DNA of 64,000 nucleotides from Ferruginibacter sp. (GCA_017983695.1 JAGOAX010000001.1:524185-588184); one strand, 5' to 3'. Positions 35,159 through 43,229 are shown, counted from the first letter of the stretch. The notes: generated by a model from the sequence alone, not told the origin. Translations and numbers: made by a program.

Positions 35159-36061
35159 ATGCGCCGCATATTTTTTGCTGTTATTATAAGTGCATTTTTT
35201 GGCTTTACTGCAGTCGCTCAAACTAACAGCATTCTTCCCTTTACCGGTATTAAATATTTTAGAGAAGGTGTTTGGGGTAAACAAATAGAAGTTACTGTTA
35301 AGGGCAACACACTCACCAGTAATAAAATTCCTGTTAATACCGATTTTGAAATAAAGCTGCTGGAGCCACGTGGATTTATCCCGGATGCCGCAGGCAAATA
35401 TTATCCCGGTATAAAAGTATTATTGTTGAATGCCAAAAAAGACACAATTGGTTACTCGCCCAATATCTTCAGTAAAAATGAAAGCATTGGTTTCAGCAAT
35501 GCCAGTTTTAAAAGCCTTACCGTAACATTGGGCTTTCATACAGCTTTGTTCAAGACCTGCGACACCGTTTACCAATACATTACTTTCTTCGATACAAAAG
35601 GCAATAATAAATTGCTGCTGGAATTTCCGGTTGTAATTGCAGACAGTTTGCAATTGGGCGAATGGATTGGCACCGCCAGCGGTACCCGTGGTTATAATGC
35701 AGCGGCCTGCGGCAGTATTCAATTTAAAAAAATTGAAGTGTATTTAGACAGTACCTATTACCCACAGTCATTATACCACAGCATCCGCTCTGCAGAAATG
35801 CAGGGCATTACAACAGATGAAATAAACAAAGGCGGTTTTACCACCTGGGTGTATGATGAAAAGATGAATGAACTGCCTGCGGTAAAAGAATCGAAGCAAT
35901 ACGCAGCCAAAACATTCACCGGCAAAGAAGAAGTAAACATACTGGTACAGGTACCACTGAATCCAGAAGATAAAAATAACAAAAAGTACACTGTACGTTA
36001 CCGCTGGCAAAGCAGCGATGGAAAAAAAGTAATAGATATTGTCAACCGGTTTTTGTACTAA
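35159..36061 (+). CDS. secreted protein of unknown function
   Basis: This 300-residue protein has a signal peptide (MRRIFFAVIISAFFGFTAVAQ). The mature part is beta-rich, with repeated strands such as VTVKGNTLTSNKIPVNTDFEIKL and VNILVQVPLNPEDKNNKKYTVRYRW. It has two Cys residues (TCDTV, AACGS) that could pair. There is no recognised domain. It follows nagA, after a hairpin, on the same strand. It may be periplasmic. Confidence 0.7.
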   Translation: MRRIFFAVIISAFFGFTAVAQTNSILPFTGIKYFREGVWGKQIEVTVKGNTLTSNKIPVNTDFEIKLLEPRGFIPDAAGKYYPGIKVLLLNAKKDTIGYSPNIFSKNESIGFSNASFKSLTVTLGFHTALFKTCDTVYQYITFFDTKGNNKLLLEFPVVIADSLQLGEWIGTASGTRGYNAAACGSIQFKKIEVYLDSTYYPQSLYHSIRSAEMQGITTDEINKGGFTTWVYDEKMNELPAVKESKQYAAKTFTGKEEVNILVQVPLNPEDKNNKKYTVRYRWQSSDGKKVIDIVNRFLY

Positions 36062-36086
36062 CTTCAAAGTTCAGAAACTACACCTA

Positions 36087-36713
36087 ATGCCTTCAACAAA
36101 AATATTTGCAGCCGTTGCGGCTGTTATTGGATGGATAGCTTTAATCCTTCAATTGTATTTGATTATTGTTAACCGTACCGCTTCCATTCCTGAAACATTG
36201 CTGCGGTATTTTGGTTTCTTTACTATTCTTACAAATATATTGGTTGCAGTAAGCCTTACAATGGTTTACATAAAAGGCATTTCTGAAAACGGTCATTTTT
36301 TAACAAGGCCAAAAACATTAACTGCCACGGCAGTTTACATTACAATTGTTGGATTGATCTACAATGTTATTCTCCGTTTTCAATGGGCTCCGCAGGGATT
36401 GGCAAAGCTGGTAGATGAATTACTGCATTCTGTAATTCCTGTATTGTTTATTTTCTTCTGGGTAAAATTTGTGCCCAAACAAAACATACAATGGAAAAAC
36501 ATTTTACCCTGGCTGATTTACCCGCTGGTATATTTAGGTTATACTTTATTGCGGGGCAGCTTTGCAGCATGGTATCCTTATCCCTTTATAAATGTTACTG
36601 ATTTGGGTTACGGCAAAGTATTAATGAACAGCGTTATGGTAACAGTCGCTTTTGTAGTGATTGCAGTTTTGTTTGCAGGCATTGCAAAAGCAATGAGTAA
36701 ACGGTCTGCTTAA
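36087..36713 (+). CDS. Pr6Pr-family membrane protein
   Basis: The start is ATG 36087; a frame open from 36039 overlaps the previous gene and adds residues without a signal. The 208-residue protein has six hydrophobic segments, from IFAAVAAVIGWIALILQLYLI to VTVAFVVIAVLFAGIAKAM. It has the conserved LRYFGFFTILTN and WLIYPLVYLGYTLLRGSF...WYPYPF patterns of the Pr6Pr family. Function is unknown; it is an integral inner-membrane protein. Confidence 0.85.
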   Translation: MPSTKIFAAVAAVIGWIALILQLYLIIVNRTASIPETLLRYFGFFTILTNILVAVSLTMVYIKGISENGHFLTRPKTLTATAVYITIVGLIYNVILRFQWAPQGLAKLVDELLHSVIPVLFIFFWVKFVPKQNIQWKNILPWLIYPLVYLGYTLLRGSFAAWYPYPFINVTDLGYGKVLMNSVMVTVAFVVIAVLFAGIAKAMSKRSA

Positions 36714-36744
36714 AAAAGAGTAAATTGTATTTGAAATAGAAAAC

Positions 36745-37506
36745 ATGGAAATACAGAAAGATATTCGCCTTGCAGTTTTAATTGATGCCGACAATGTGCC
36801 TTACAGCAATGTAAAAGGCGTGATGGAAGAAATTGCCAAATACGGTACGCCTACTTTTAAACGTATTTATGGCGACTGGACAAAACCCACCGTCAGCGGC
36901 TGGAAAAATGTATTGCTTGAAAATGCCATCACGCCTATTCAACAATACAGCTACACCACCGGCAAAAACAGCAGCGACAGTGCATTGATCATTGATGCCA
37001 TGGATATTTTATACTCCGGTAAAGCCGATGGCTTTTGCATTGTAAGCAGCGATAGTGATTTTACAAGGCTGGCAACAAGATTACGGGAAGCCGGTATGAA
37101 AGTATTTGGCATTGGCCAGAAAAAAACACCCAACGCATTTATTGTAGCCTGCGATAAATTTATTTACATGGAAATTATTCCTGTATTTGAAGCCGAGGCG
37201 GAAGAAACTGCAACAGTTAAAACAAAAGCGGCTAATCCTAAGCCCAAAAGTTTTGTAGAGAAGGTAAATAAAGAAACGCTGAAATTAATTGCACATACCA
37301 TTAACGATCTGGCCGACGAAAATGGCTGGGCATTTTTAGGTGATGTTGGTAACCTCGTTTTAAAAAAACAACCCAACTTCGATCCGAGGAATTATGGCTT
37401 TCAAAAATTAACACCGCTGATAAAATCCTTACCGCAATTTGAAATTGATAAAAGAGAAACGGATAAGGCGGGGATAAAGTTGGTGTATATCAGGAATAAG
37501 GAATAG
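36745..37506 (+). CDS. NYN-domain protein with C-terminal LOTUS (OST-HTH) domain
   Basis: This 253-residue cytoplasmic protein has an NYN/PIN-like nuclease domain at residues about 8-150. Acidic residues expected for metal binding are in LAVLIDADNVPYSN, ALIIDAMDILYSG and FCIVSSDSDFTRLATRLREAG. The linker at about 158-175 is Ala/Lys/Thr-rich. A LOTUS domain at about 178-250 (LIAHTINDLADENGWAFLGDVG, shortened as a landmark) probably binds RNA, by analogy with limkain and MARF1-type proteins. It may be an RNase. Substrate is unknown and no toxin-antitoxin partner is adjacent. Confidence 0.9.
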   Translation: MEIQKDIRLAVLIDADNVPYSNVKGVMEEIAKYGTPTFKRIYGDWTKPTVSGWKNVLLENAITPIQQYSYTTGKNSSDSALIIDAMDILYSGKADGFCIVSSDSDFTRLATRLREAGMKVFGIGQKKTPNAFIVACDKFIYMEIIPVFEAEAEETATVKTKAANPKPKSFVEKVNKETLKLIAHTINDLADENGWAFLGDVGNLVLKKQPNFDPRNYGFQKLTPLIKSLPQFEIDKRETDKAGIKLVYIRNKE

Positions 37507-37601
37507 CTACAAGGGATAAGCAGGCAATTTAAAATTACTTTTGAAACCGGGAAGAGTATAACGGTTATAAAATTTACCCCCTTGTGTCTTGCAGCTTTCT
37601 T

Positions 37602-38771
37602 CTACCCTTGTTTCTCCCTACTCCCCTCATACAATTCATACTCCAGCAACCTGCAATCGATCTTACTTGTAAAAAATTCTATGCGGCGTTTTGGTTTTAA
37701 GCCAATCTTTTTTGCCAGTTCTAAATTACCCGTAAAAATATAACCGGTGTATCCTTTACAATTTTTTTTAAGAAAATCACCCATGCGTTTGTAAGTAGCT
37801 TCCAGTTCAATCTCCACTCCCAGCCTGTCGCCATACTCAGGGTTAAAAAATACAATCCCTTTGTTTTCACCCGGCAGTTCAGTTTTTTCAAAATCACAGA
37901 CTGCAAACTCAATCAGTTCCTCCACACCGGCAATACCTGCATTTATTTTTGAAACATTCACCGCATCTTCGCTGATATCAGTAGCAATAATTTTTAAACC
38001 CGGCACGTCAATAACCTCCTGTTCTAATTTTTTAAACTCATTCAAATACATTTGTTCATCGTAGCCCACCACATGCATAAAAGAATAATTATGCCTTAAT
38101 AAACCGGGTTTTCTGTTTGTAGCCAGCAATGCCGCTTCAATTGCAACAGTGCCGCTGCCGCACATAGGATTTACCACAGCCGTTTTCCTGTTCCAGTTAG
38201 TAGCCAGTAAAGTTGCTGCTGCAAGACTTTCCAGCATAGGCGCTTTGCCAGGAATTTTTCTGTACCCGTGTTTAGATAAAGTTTCTCCCGAAGTATCAAT
38301 AAATAATTCTGCAATATCCTCTTTCCAGTATAAATGAATAACCGTTTGATTTAATTCGGGGCCGCTGTTGGGGCGCTGGCCGGTTTTATTCCTGAACCTG
38401 TCCACAATAGCATCTTTCACTTTTACATTGGCAAATAAATTATTGGTGATGGTTTCATTATCTACATTGCTGGTAATACTAAAATATCCTTCGGCCGGAA
38501 TAATATTTTCCCATTCAAAATCCAGCAAAGTTTTGTACAACGCATCGGCATTAAAAGCGGTAAATTCTTTTACAGAAAATAAAACCTGGCTGGCACAACG
38601 CAGGTTCAGGTTCAGCCTGATGCAATCCTGCAAATTACCCTCCAACTCAACACCGGTTTTAAAAATGCGTACAGGTTTAAAACCTAGTGCTGCCACTTCT
38701 TTTTCTAAATAAGGCGAAAGCCTGTTACTACAGGTAACAATAATGCGGCTGGTGGTATCAAAAATTTGCAT
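37602..38771 (-). CDS. THUMP-domain SAM-dependent RNA methyltransferase, RlmL-like
   Basis: This 389-residue protein has a THUMP RNA-binding domain (about 60-165) and a Rossmann methyltransferase fold. The motifs are NPMCGSGTVAIEAALLATNRKPG (motif I), IATDISEDAV and FFNPEYGDRLG in place of NPPYG. It resembles the N-terminal half of E. coli RlmL, which makes m2G2445 in 23S rRNA; the exact site is inferred. Its ATG lies 4 nt after the exact promoter box TAAGTTTG. It diverges from the aminotransferase gene. Confidence 0.9.
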   Translation of the reverse strand: MQIFDTTSRIIVTCSNRLSPYLEKEVAALGFKPVRIFKTGVELEGNLQDCIRLNLNLRCASQVLFSVKEFTAFNADALYKTLLDFEWENIIPAEGYFSITSNVDNETITNNLFANVKVKDAIVDRFRNKTGQRPNSGPELNQTVIHLYWKEDIAELFIDTSGETLSKHGYRKIPGKAPMLESLAAATLLATNWNRKTAVVNPMCGSGTVAIEAALLATNRKPGLLRHNYSFMHVVGYDEQMYLNEFKKLEQEVIDVPGLKIIATDISEDAVNVSKINAGIAGVEELIEFAVCDFEKTELPGENKGIVFFNPEYGDRLGVEIELEATYKRMGDFLKKNCKGYTGYIFTGNLELAKKIGLKPKRRIEFFTSKIDCRLLEYELYEGSREKQG

Positions 38772-38775
38772 GTTG

Positions 38776-38783
38776 CAAACTTA
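38776..38783 (-). promoter_or_regulatory. -7 promoter box 4 nt before the RlmL-like gene start
   Basis: The minus strand reads TAAGTTTG, an exact TAnnTTTG match, separated by CAAC from the ATG at 38771. It overlaps an inverted repeat (ACTTAACA/TGTTAAGT, 38779-38817) that could be an operator. Confidence 0.5.
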
Positions 38784-38921
38784 ACACTTAATGCCCTTTC
38801 CTTGTTAAATGTTAAGTCTGGCAATTACACTTTTATCAGACAGCTTTGGACTATTTGTCTTTTACTTTTTTGCTTCTCCAAAATAGGTAACCGAGAGAGG
38901 AGGTTACGGAAAAAAAAGAGC

Positions 38922-38950
38922 CCCGAAATCGATTACATCCCGATTTCGGG
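38922..38950 (-). terminator. minus-strand intrinsic terminator with no assigned gene upstream
   Basis: CCCGAAATCG (38922-38931) and CGATTTCGGG (38941-38950) form a perfect 10-bp stem with a 9-nt loop. On the minus strand it is followed by CTC and a run of eight T. No minus-strand gene is visible on its upstream side (38951-39114). Confidence 0.55.
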
Positions 38951-39079
38951 TTAGTACCCTGATATAGCTTTTGTACTACTGTAAATTGTACATCAGTTCC
39001 CTGAATAATACCCGGCTAATTGAACCTCACTTTATTGATTTAGCAACATAAGGATTTATCAAAAAAAGTAACAATCTAA

Positions 39080-39103
39080 GTTCCCCTTTAGGGGACAGGG
39101 GCT
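39080..39103. repeat. CCCCTAAAGGGG-type dispersed hairpin repeat, copy 4
   Basis: TCCCC-TTTA-GGGGA forms a 5-bp stem and 4-nt loop, followed by CAGGGGC. The copy at 22123-22145 in reverse orientation matches 19 of 23 bases. It directly abuts the aminotransferase promoter box. Confidence 0.6.
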
Positions 39104-39110
39104 ATCTTTG
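39103..39110 (+). promoter_or_regulatory. -7 promoter box 4 nt before the aminotransferase start
   Basis: TATCTTTG is an exact TAnnTTTG match, separated by CTTC from the ATG at 39115. The message would be leaderless or nearly so. Confidence 0.55.
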
Positions 39111-39114
39111 CTTC

Positions 39115-40311
39115 ATGCTAACAATCAGTAACCGCGGCTTACAAATGCCTGCATCTCCCATTCGTAAACTGGTGCCTTATGCCGAAGCGGCAAAAAAGAA
39201 AGGAACCAAAGTGTATCATTTAAATATTGGCCAGCCCGATATTGAAACACCAAAACAATGTTTGGATGCAGTGCGTCATTCTGATTTTAAAGTTTTGGAA
39301 TACAGCCATAGTGCGGGCAATGAAAGCTATCGTAAAAAACTAACACAGTATTATAAAAAAGTGGGCATTAATGTAACGCCGGAACAGATCATTATAACAA
39401 CAGGAGGAAGTGAAGCTATCATATTCGGTTTTATGGCCTGCATGGATGCCGGAGATGAAGTTATTATTCCTGAACCTTTTTATGCGAATTATAATGGCTT
39501 TGCAGTAGAAGCCGGTGTAATTGTAAAGCCCATCACTTCTTCCATTGAAAATGGTTTTGCGTTACCACCCATTGAAGATTTTGAAAAAGTAATTACGCCA
39601 AAAACAAAAGCCATTGTAATCTGCAACCCCAATAATCCCACCGGTTATTTATACAGTGCTGCCGAAATGGAAATACTCAGGCAGATCATCATCAAACACA
39701 ATTTATATTTATTTGCCGACGAAGCTTACCGTGAATTTTGTTATGAAGGCACCCATACCAGCGCCATGCATTTAAATGGTGTTGATGATAATGTGGTGCT
39801 GATGGATACCATTAGTAAAAGGTACAGTGCCTGCGGCGGACGCATCGGTGCTTTTATTACAAAAAATAAAACCTTGCTTGGTGCCACCATGAAGTTTGCC
39901 CAGGCAAGATTAAGCCCGCCATCATTTGCACAAATTTTAGGCGAAGCTGCCATTGATTTACCAGATAATTATTTTGATACCACCAAGGCAGAATATCAAT
40001 TGCGCCGAGATACGATTGTAAACCGCCTCAACAATATACCCGGTGTGTTTTGCCCCAACCCCGGTGGTGCATTTTACGCCATGGCTAAATTGCCCATTGA
40101 TGACAGCGATACTTTCTGCCAATGGTTACTGGAATCATTCAGTTACAATAACCAGACCGTAATGCTTGCACCTGCAACAGGTTTTTATGGTACACCCGGT
40201 TTAGGCAAGCAGGAAGTACGTTTGGCTTATGTGTTAAATACTAAAGACATTAATGCTGCAATGGATTGTTTGGAAAAGGCATTGGATGAATACCCGGGGA
40301 GGGTTAAATAA
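39115..40311 (+). CDS. PLP-dependent aminotransferase, class I (aspartate aminotransferase-like)
   Basis: This 398-residue fold-type I aminotransferase has LNIGQPDIETPKQCL near the N-terminus, TTGGSEAIIFGFMACMDAGDEV, ICNPNNPTGYLYSAAEME and LFADEAYREFCYEG. The PLP lysine K235 is in DTISKRYSACGGRIG, and VRLAYVLN is at the C-terminus. Substrate is probably an aspartate or aromatic amino acid but is not certain. Its start is only 4 nt from the promoter box. It is transcribed alone; the next gene is convergent. Confidence 0.93.
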   Translation: MLTISNRGLQMPASPIRKLVPYAEAAKKKGTKVYHLNIGQPDIETPKQCLDAVRHSDFKVLEYSHSAGNESYRKKLTQYYKKVGINVTPEQIIITTGGSEAIIFGFMACMDAGDEVIIPEPFYANYNGFAVEAGVIVKPITSSIENGFALPPIEDFEKVITPKTKAIVICNPNNPTGYLYSAAEMEILRQIIIKHNLYLFADEAYREFCYEGTHTSAMHLNGVDDNVVLMDTISKRYSACGGRIGAFITKNKTLLGATMKFAQARLSPPSFAQILGEAAIDLPDNYFDTTKAEYQLRRDTIVNRLNNIPGVFCPNPGGAFYAMAKLPIDDSDTFCQWLLESFSYNNQTVMLAPATGFYGTPGLGKQEVRLAYVLNTKDINAAMDCLEKALDEYPGRVK

Positions 40312-40328
40312 AAAATGCTTAACCGCAC

Positions 40329-40360
40329 CTTTTTTGAATTTTGCTTTTTACTTTTTCTAC
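40329..40360. repeat. TTTTGAATTTTG word repeat
   Basis: TTTTTTGAATTTTGCTTTTT then ACTTTTTC lies between convergent genes. The same words occur at 23571-23630 in the spacer before folA. Confidence 0.4.
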
Positions 40361-41289
40361 TGCGTGTGCAGTTTAAAAAATGTAACCGTTTTATTTACTG
40401 CATCTGCGTTGTTAGTATAATTAAACCCATGCCCGTCTAAAAAATATTCGTAGTATTCATTTGGCACAGCAAAAGTATTCAATCTGCCATGCAGCCATTG
40501 GCTTTGATAAATAGGCACTACCGGATCAACAGTTCCATGAAAAATAATAGTTGGCTTTGTGGCAGCCGTTACTAATGCGTATGGGCTATGGGCATCATAT
40601 ACTGCAGAATCCCATGGCATATTATTATACCTTGTTAAAAGGTCTTTTACTGTTTTGCCATTCCAAAAGAAAACAGCATTATACCATGACCAATCTCTCA
40701 TATTTGCCGGCCCGTAAAAATCTGAAACCGCTTTTACATTTCCGCCGGTATTAAAACCATAGGTATATAACATGGCCAGGTGTGCGCCTGCACTTTGTCC
40801 TAACATAAAAAATGTATCAGACACTACAAAGCCTGCTTTATTATTTTTAATTAAGTTTACCACAGTAGTAATGTCTCCCATAATTTCAGTATGATGCACA
40901 CTTGCATTGCTGGTAAGCCTGTAGTTAACGTTTACTATCGCAGCTTCGGGCCATTTATTATGCAGCATGCTGTCAATATCACTTATACTGCTTTTATCAC
41001 CTTCCTCCCATCCTCCGCCATGAATGGTAAAAATAGTTTTTGTTGCTGCAGTTCTTCCGGCAGGTAAATAAATATCTATTTTTTGATGAGCATCTGTTCC
41101 ATATGCAGTATCAATAATTCTTCTTTCGGCTAAGCTACTGGTTCCTCCACCACCTGTACCGCCACCGATTGCCGTATCCTTGTTACAGGAAATGAAGCAT
41201 ATAGCACATGCCGCAAATAAGTAAAGGCTTTTCTTTCTAAAAATTTGTGTAATCAATAGCAGAAGGTAAAAATTGAATTTCCTTTTCAT
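40357..41289 (-). CDS. alpha/beta-hydrolase (esterase/lipase-like) lipoprotein
   Basis: This 310-residue protein has a hydrophobic N-terminus ending in the lipobox-like CFISC, followed by NKD and a Gly-rich linker (IGGGTGGGGTSS). The N-terminus is oddly long: MKRKFNFYLLLLITQIFRKKSLYLF precedes the hydrophobic core, so a downstream start is possible. The hydrolase domain has the oxyanion motif IHGGGW, nucleophile Ser in GQSAGAH, acid Asp in HGTVDPVVPIY and His in DGHGF. It is a hormone-sensitive-lipase-type esterase by these motifs; the substrate is unknown. It should be anchored in the envelope. Confidence 0.88.
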   Translation of the reverse strand: MKRKFNFYLLLLITQIFRKKSLYLFAACAICFISCNKDTAIGGGTGGGGTSSLAERRIIDTAYGTDAHQKIDIYLPAGRTAATKTIFTIHGGGWEEGDKSSISDIDSMLHNKWPEAAIVNVNYRLTSNASVHHTEIMGDITTVVNLIKNNKAGFVVSDTFFMLGQSAGAHLAMLYTYGFNTGGNVKAVSDFYGPANMRDWSWYNAVFFWNGKTVKDLLTRYNNMPWDSAVYDAHSPYALVTAATKPTIIFHGTVDPVVPIYQSQWLHGRLNTFAVPNEYYEYFLDGHGFNYTNNADAVNKTVTFFKLHTQ

Positions 41290-41585
41290 AAATATTTTTT
41301 TGAAGAGAATAATATTCAGGACAGGTTCAATGGTAATACAAGATATACTTTTAAAGTTGATACCAAAATAATCGTGCTTTATAAAAGAAATTTTAACAAT
41401 TTCGATATGATACTATGTCTAGCCTTTGTTGGTCGCCTGACCAACAAAGGTATTAATTACGGTATCCAATTTAAATAGTAGCTGCAAAAATTCAACATGG
41501 CTTACATTTACGGTAATCCATAAAATTAATTAAAAATTGTTGGTCAGGCGACCAATAATGGCAGAGAGTGACACCAAGCAGTTTT
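41290..41585. other. intergenic region containing a MITE-like element
   Basis: This 296-bp gap has no ORF of note. Its central part is the hairpin-bounded element at 41423-41559. The left part is A/T-rich and likely holds the promoter of the minus-strand esterase gene. Confidence 0.6.
41423..41559. mobile_element. MITE- or REP-like element bounded by reverse-complementary hairpins
   Basis: The left end is CCTTTGTTGGTC-GCCT-GACCAACAAAGG (12-bp perfect stem, 41423-41450). The right end is ATTGTTGGTC-AGGC-GACCAATAAT (10 bp with one G-T pair, 41536-41559). The two ends are reverse complements of each other over 22 bases with one difference, including the loops. An 85-bp AT-rich core lies between them with no ORF. 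This is the structure of a non-autonomous MITE or a paired REP element; no target duplication was identified. Confidence 0.6.
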
Positions 41586-42143
41586 TTACTTCTTCTCCCT
41601 CTTATTCCAATGTGTCACCTTCCCCGTCAACTTATCTTTTGAATAAAACGGAAAATTTAACTGTAGTGTAATGGAATTTTGGCTGATACCTGAAATAGGG
41701 AATTTATTACCTGAAAAGCTGTAGCCATAAGCAATATATAAAGCGCTGATACCAATACCTGCTCTTGGAGTAAACAAAAAATCATCTTGCCCTTTTGATT
41801 TCAGGTACTGTACTTCTGCACCCATAAAAAAGCCGCCGCCAAAAAAATCAGCGCCCAGTTTATAACCCATAACGGGGTTATATATTTTTTTAAACGCTGG
41901 GAAAAAATTTACCCCGGTATAAACATCAGCACCATAAACACCATGCCCGCTGCCAACAAACCATGTTTTGGCTATACCTGCACCTGCAAAAAAACGTTTC
42001 TGAATTCCAAGGCTTCCGGTTATACACCAATTGCTTTCATCTATATCGGCTTTAAGGGGATTGTGCAAACTGGTATCGGCAGTTTGTGCAATGGCGGGAT
42101 TATATACAATGCACACCAATATGAGGGAAAGTAATTTTTTCAT
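41586..42143 (-). CDS. outer-membrane beta-barrel-like protein of unknown function
   Basis: This 185-residue protein has a signal peptide (KKLLSLILVCIVYNPAIAQ). The rest alternates short hydrophobic and polar segments with many Gly and aromatic residues (GSLGIQKRFFAGAGIAKTWFVG; KLGADFFGGGFFMGAEVQYL; RAGIGISALYIAYGYSF). This fits a small eight-stranded outer-membrane barrel. Its last residues are basic. There is no family assignment. Confidence 0.7.
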   Translation of the reverse strand: MKKLLSLILVCIVYNPAIAQTADTSLHNPLKADIDESNWCITGSLGIQKRFFAGAGIAKTWFVGSGHGVYGADVYTGVNFFPAFKKIYNPVMGYKLGADFFGGGFFMGAEVQYLKSKGQDDFLFTPRAGIGISALYIAYGYSFSGNKFPISGISQNSITLQLNFPFYSKDKLTGKVTHWNKREKK

Positions 42144-42254
42144 GTAACAGTAGATTTGCGAAAAAGTAATAATTGTATTACCTGCTTACGTTTAAAAAAA
42201 ACTTAAGTTACTTTTTCAGTTGTAAATAAGATGTTAAGCGAAGCAAATGAAAAT

Positions 42255-43157
42255 TTATTTCTTCACTTCCACCGTCCACTCATTACCACTATACACTTTA
42301 TACACTGCAGAAAAATCACCCATATTCAGTGCAAAAGAAACCTGCAGCAAGCTATTTAAGTAAAGTAAAGGCTTTCCTTTTGCCACAGCGCCAAATGTTT
42401 CGGCATAAGGCATCCTGCCTTCATACTTTTTTATTTTGTTCTGATAAATTATTACGTGAAGTTTATCTCCAACTTTTGCATTCAACTGTTTAAAAATATC
42501 TCCATCAATATTGGTCCAAATATTACCATATTGAATATCTAAAATGGCAATCGTGCCTTTTATTGTTTTATTTTCTATTACTGCTTTTTGAAATGGAATA
42601 TTTACCACTTCGTTGGGTAACTCCTTTCCTACCTGTTCAAAACTGATGGTACCGGCGGCTAATCTTGCAGCAGTATAGGCATACACATCCCTGCCATGAA
42701 AAGTATAAGATTTTTCTGAGCCTTTCCTCCTGTTCACGGCTTCATCAATTTCCCTTATGGCTGCAATACCTTCTGATGCTGCAATTAAAGTAAGCGTACC
42801 ATTATCAGGCGTAACAATAAAATGCCCGGCTTTTGTTTTTAATACTACTGATTTTCTATCTGTTCCCACTCCCGGATCTACTACAGAAACAAACACTGTA
42901 CCTGATGGCCAGTAAGGAACTGTTTGCTCCAGGCGGTAAGCTGCTTCCCAGATATTGTATGCCGGAATTTCATGCGTAAGGTCAAATAATTTTAAACTGC
43001 TGTCTACAGCCATGGCCACTCCCTTCATAGCTGATACAGCACCATCTTTCAATCCAAAGTCTGACTGAAAGACCACAATTTTATTTTGTGCAGTTGCTGT
43101 AAAAAAAATTAAAGCTGTAAGTGCTGTCAAAAAATATTGCAAAAATTTTTCCCTCAT
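42255..43157 (-). CDS. exported DUF62 protein (SAM hydroxide adenosyltransferase/halogenase fold)
   Basis: The start at 43157 gives the signal peptide MREKFLQYFLTALTALIFFTATAQ (24 residues, cut after TAQ); an ATG nine codons upstream is possible. The 300-residue protein has the family signatures VFQSDFGLKDGAVSAM, DLTHEIPAYNIWEAAY, VVDPGVGTDRKSVVL, VTPDNGTLT and HGRDVYA. DUF62 enzymes convert SAM and water to adenosine and methionine, and are related to fluorinases and chlorinases. Most are cytosolic; an exported one is odd because SAM is cytosolic. It lies downstream of the TonB receptor, separated by a terminator. Confidence 0.9.
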   Translation of the reverse strand: MREKFLQYFLTALTALIFFTATAQNKIVVFQSDFGLKDGAVSAMKGVAMAVDSSLKLFDLTHEIPAYNIWEAAYRLEQTVPYWPSGTVFVSVVDPGVGTDRKSVVLKTKAGHFIVTPDNGTLTLIAASEGIAAIREIDEAVNRRKGSEKSYTFHGRDVYAYTAARLAAGTISFEQVGKELPNEVVNIPFQKAVIENKTIKGTIAILDIQYGNIWTNIDGDIFKQLNAKVGDKLHVIIYQNKIKKYEGRMPYAETFGAVAKGKPLLYLNSLLQVSFALNMGDFSAVYKVYSGNEWTVEVKK

Positions 43158-43170
43158 CTTAAAGAATTTA

Positions 43171-43205
43171 AAAAGGGTAGACAACCTTTAAAAGGTTGTC
43201 AACCC
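43171..43205 (-). terminator. intrinsic terminator after the TonB-receptor gene
   Basis: On the minus strand the GACAACCTTTTAAAGGTTGTC palindrome (about 9 bp per arm, with an outer GGGT/ACCC pair) is followed by CCCTTTTTAAA. It lies between the stop of the TonB receptor gene and the DUF62 gene on the same strand. Confidence 0.75.
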
Positions 43206-43229
43206 TGTAATAGAATGTTAAGTAAAATA

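Larger units (their letters stand above)
38772..39114. other. 343-bp intergenic region between divergent genes
   Basis: This gap holds two promoter boxes at its ends (TAAGTTTG for the minus-strand gene, TATCTTTG for the plus-strand gene). Inward from the left there is an ACTTAACA...TGTTAAGT inverted repeat (38779-38817), a GTAACC/GGTTAC hairpin (38887-38907), an A8 run and a 10-bp hairpin (38922-38950). A dispersed repeat (39080-39103) lies at the right. No ORF or tRNA was seen; a small RNA is possible. Confidence 0.6.
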
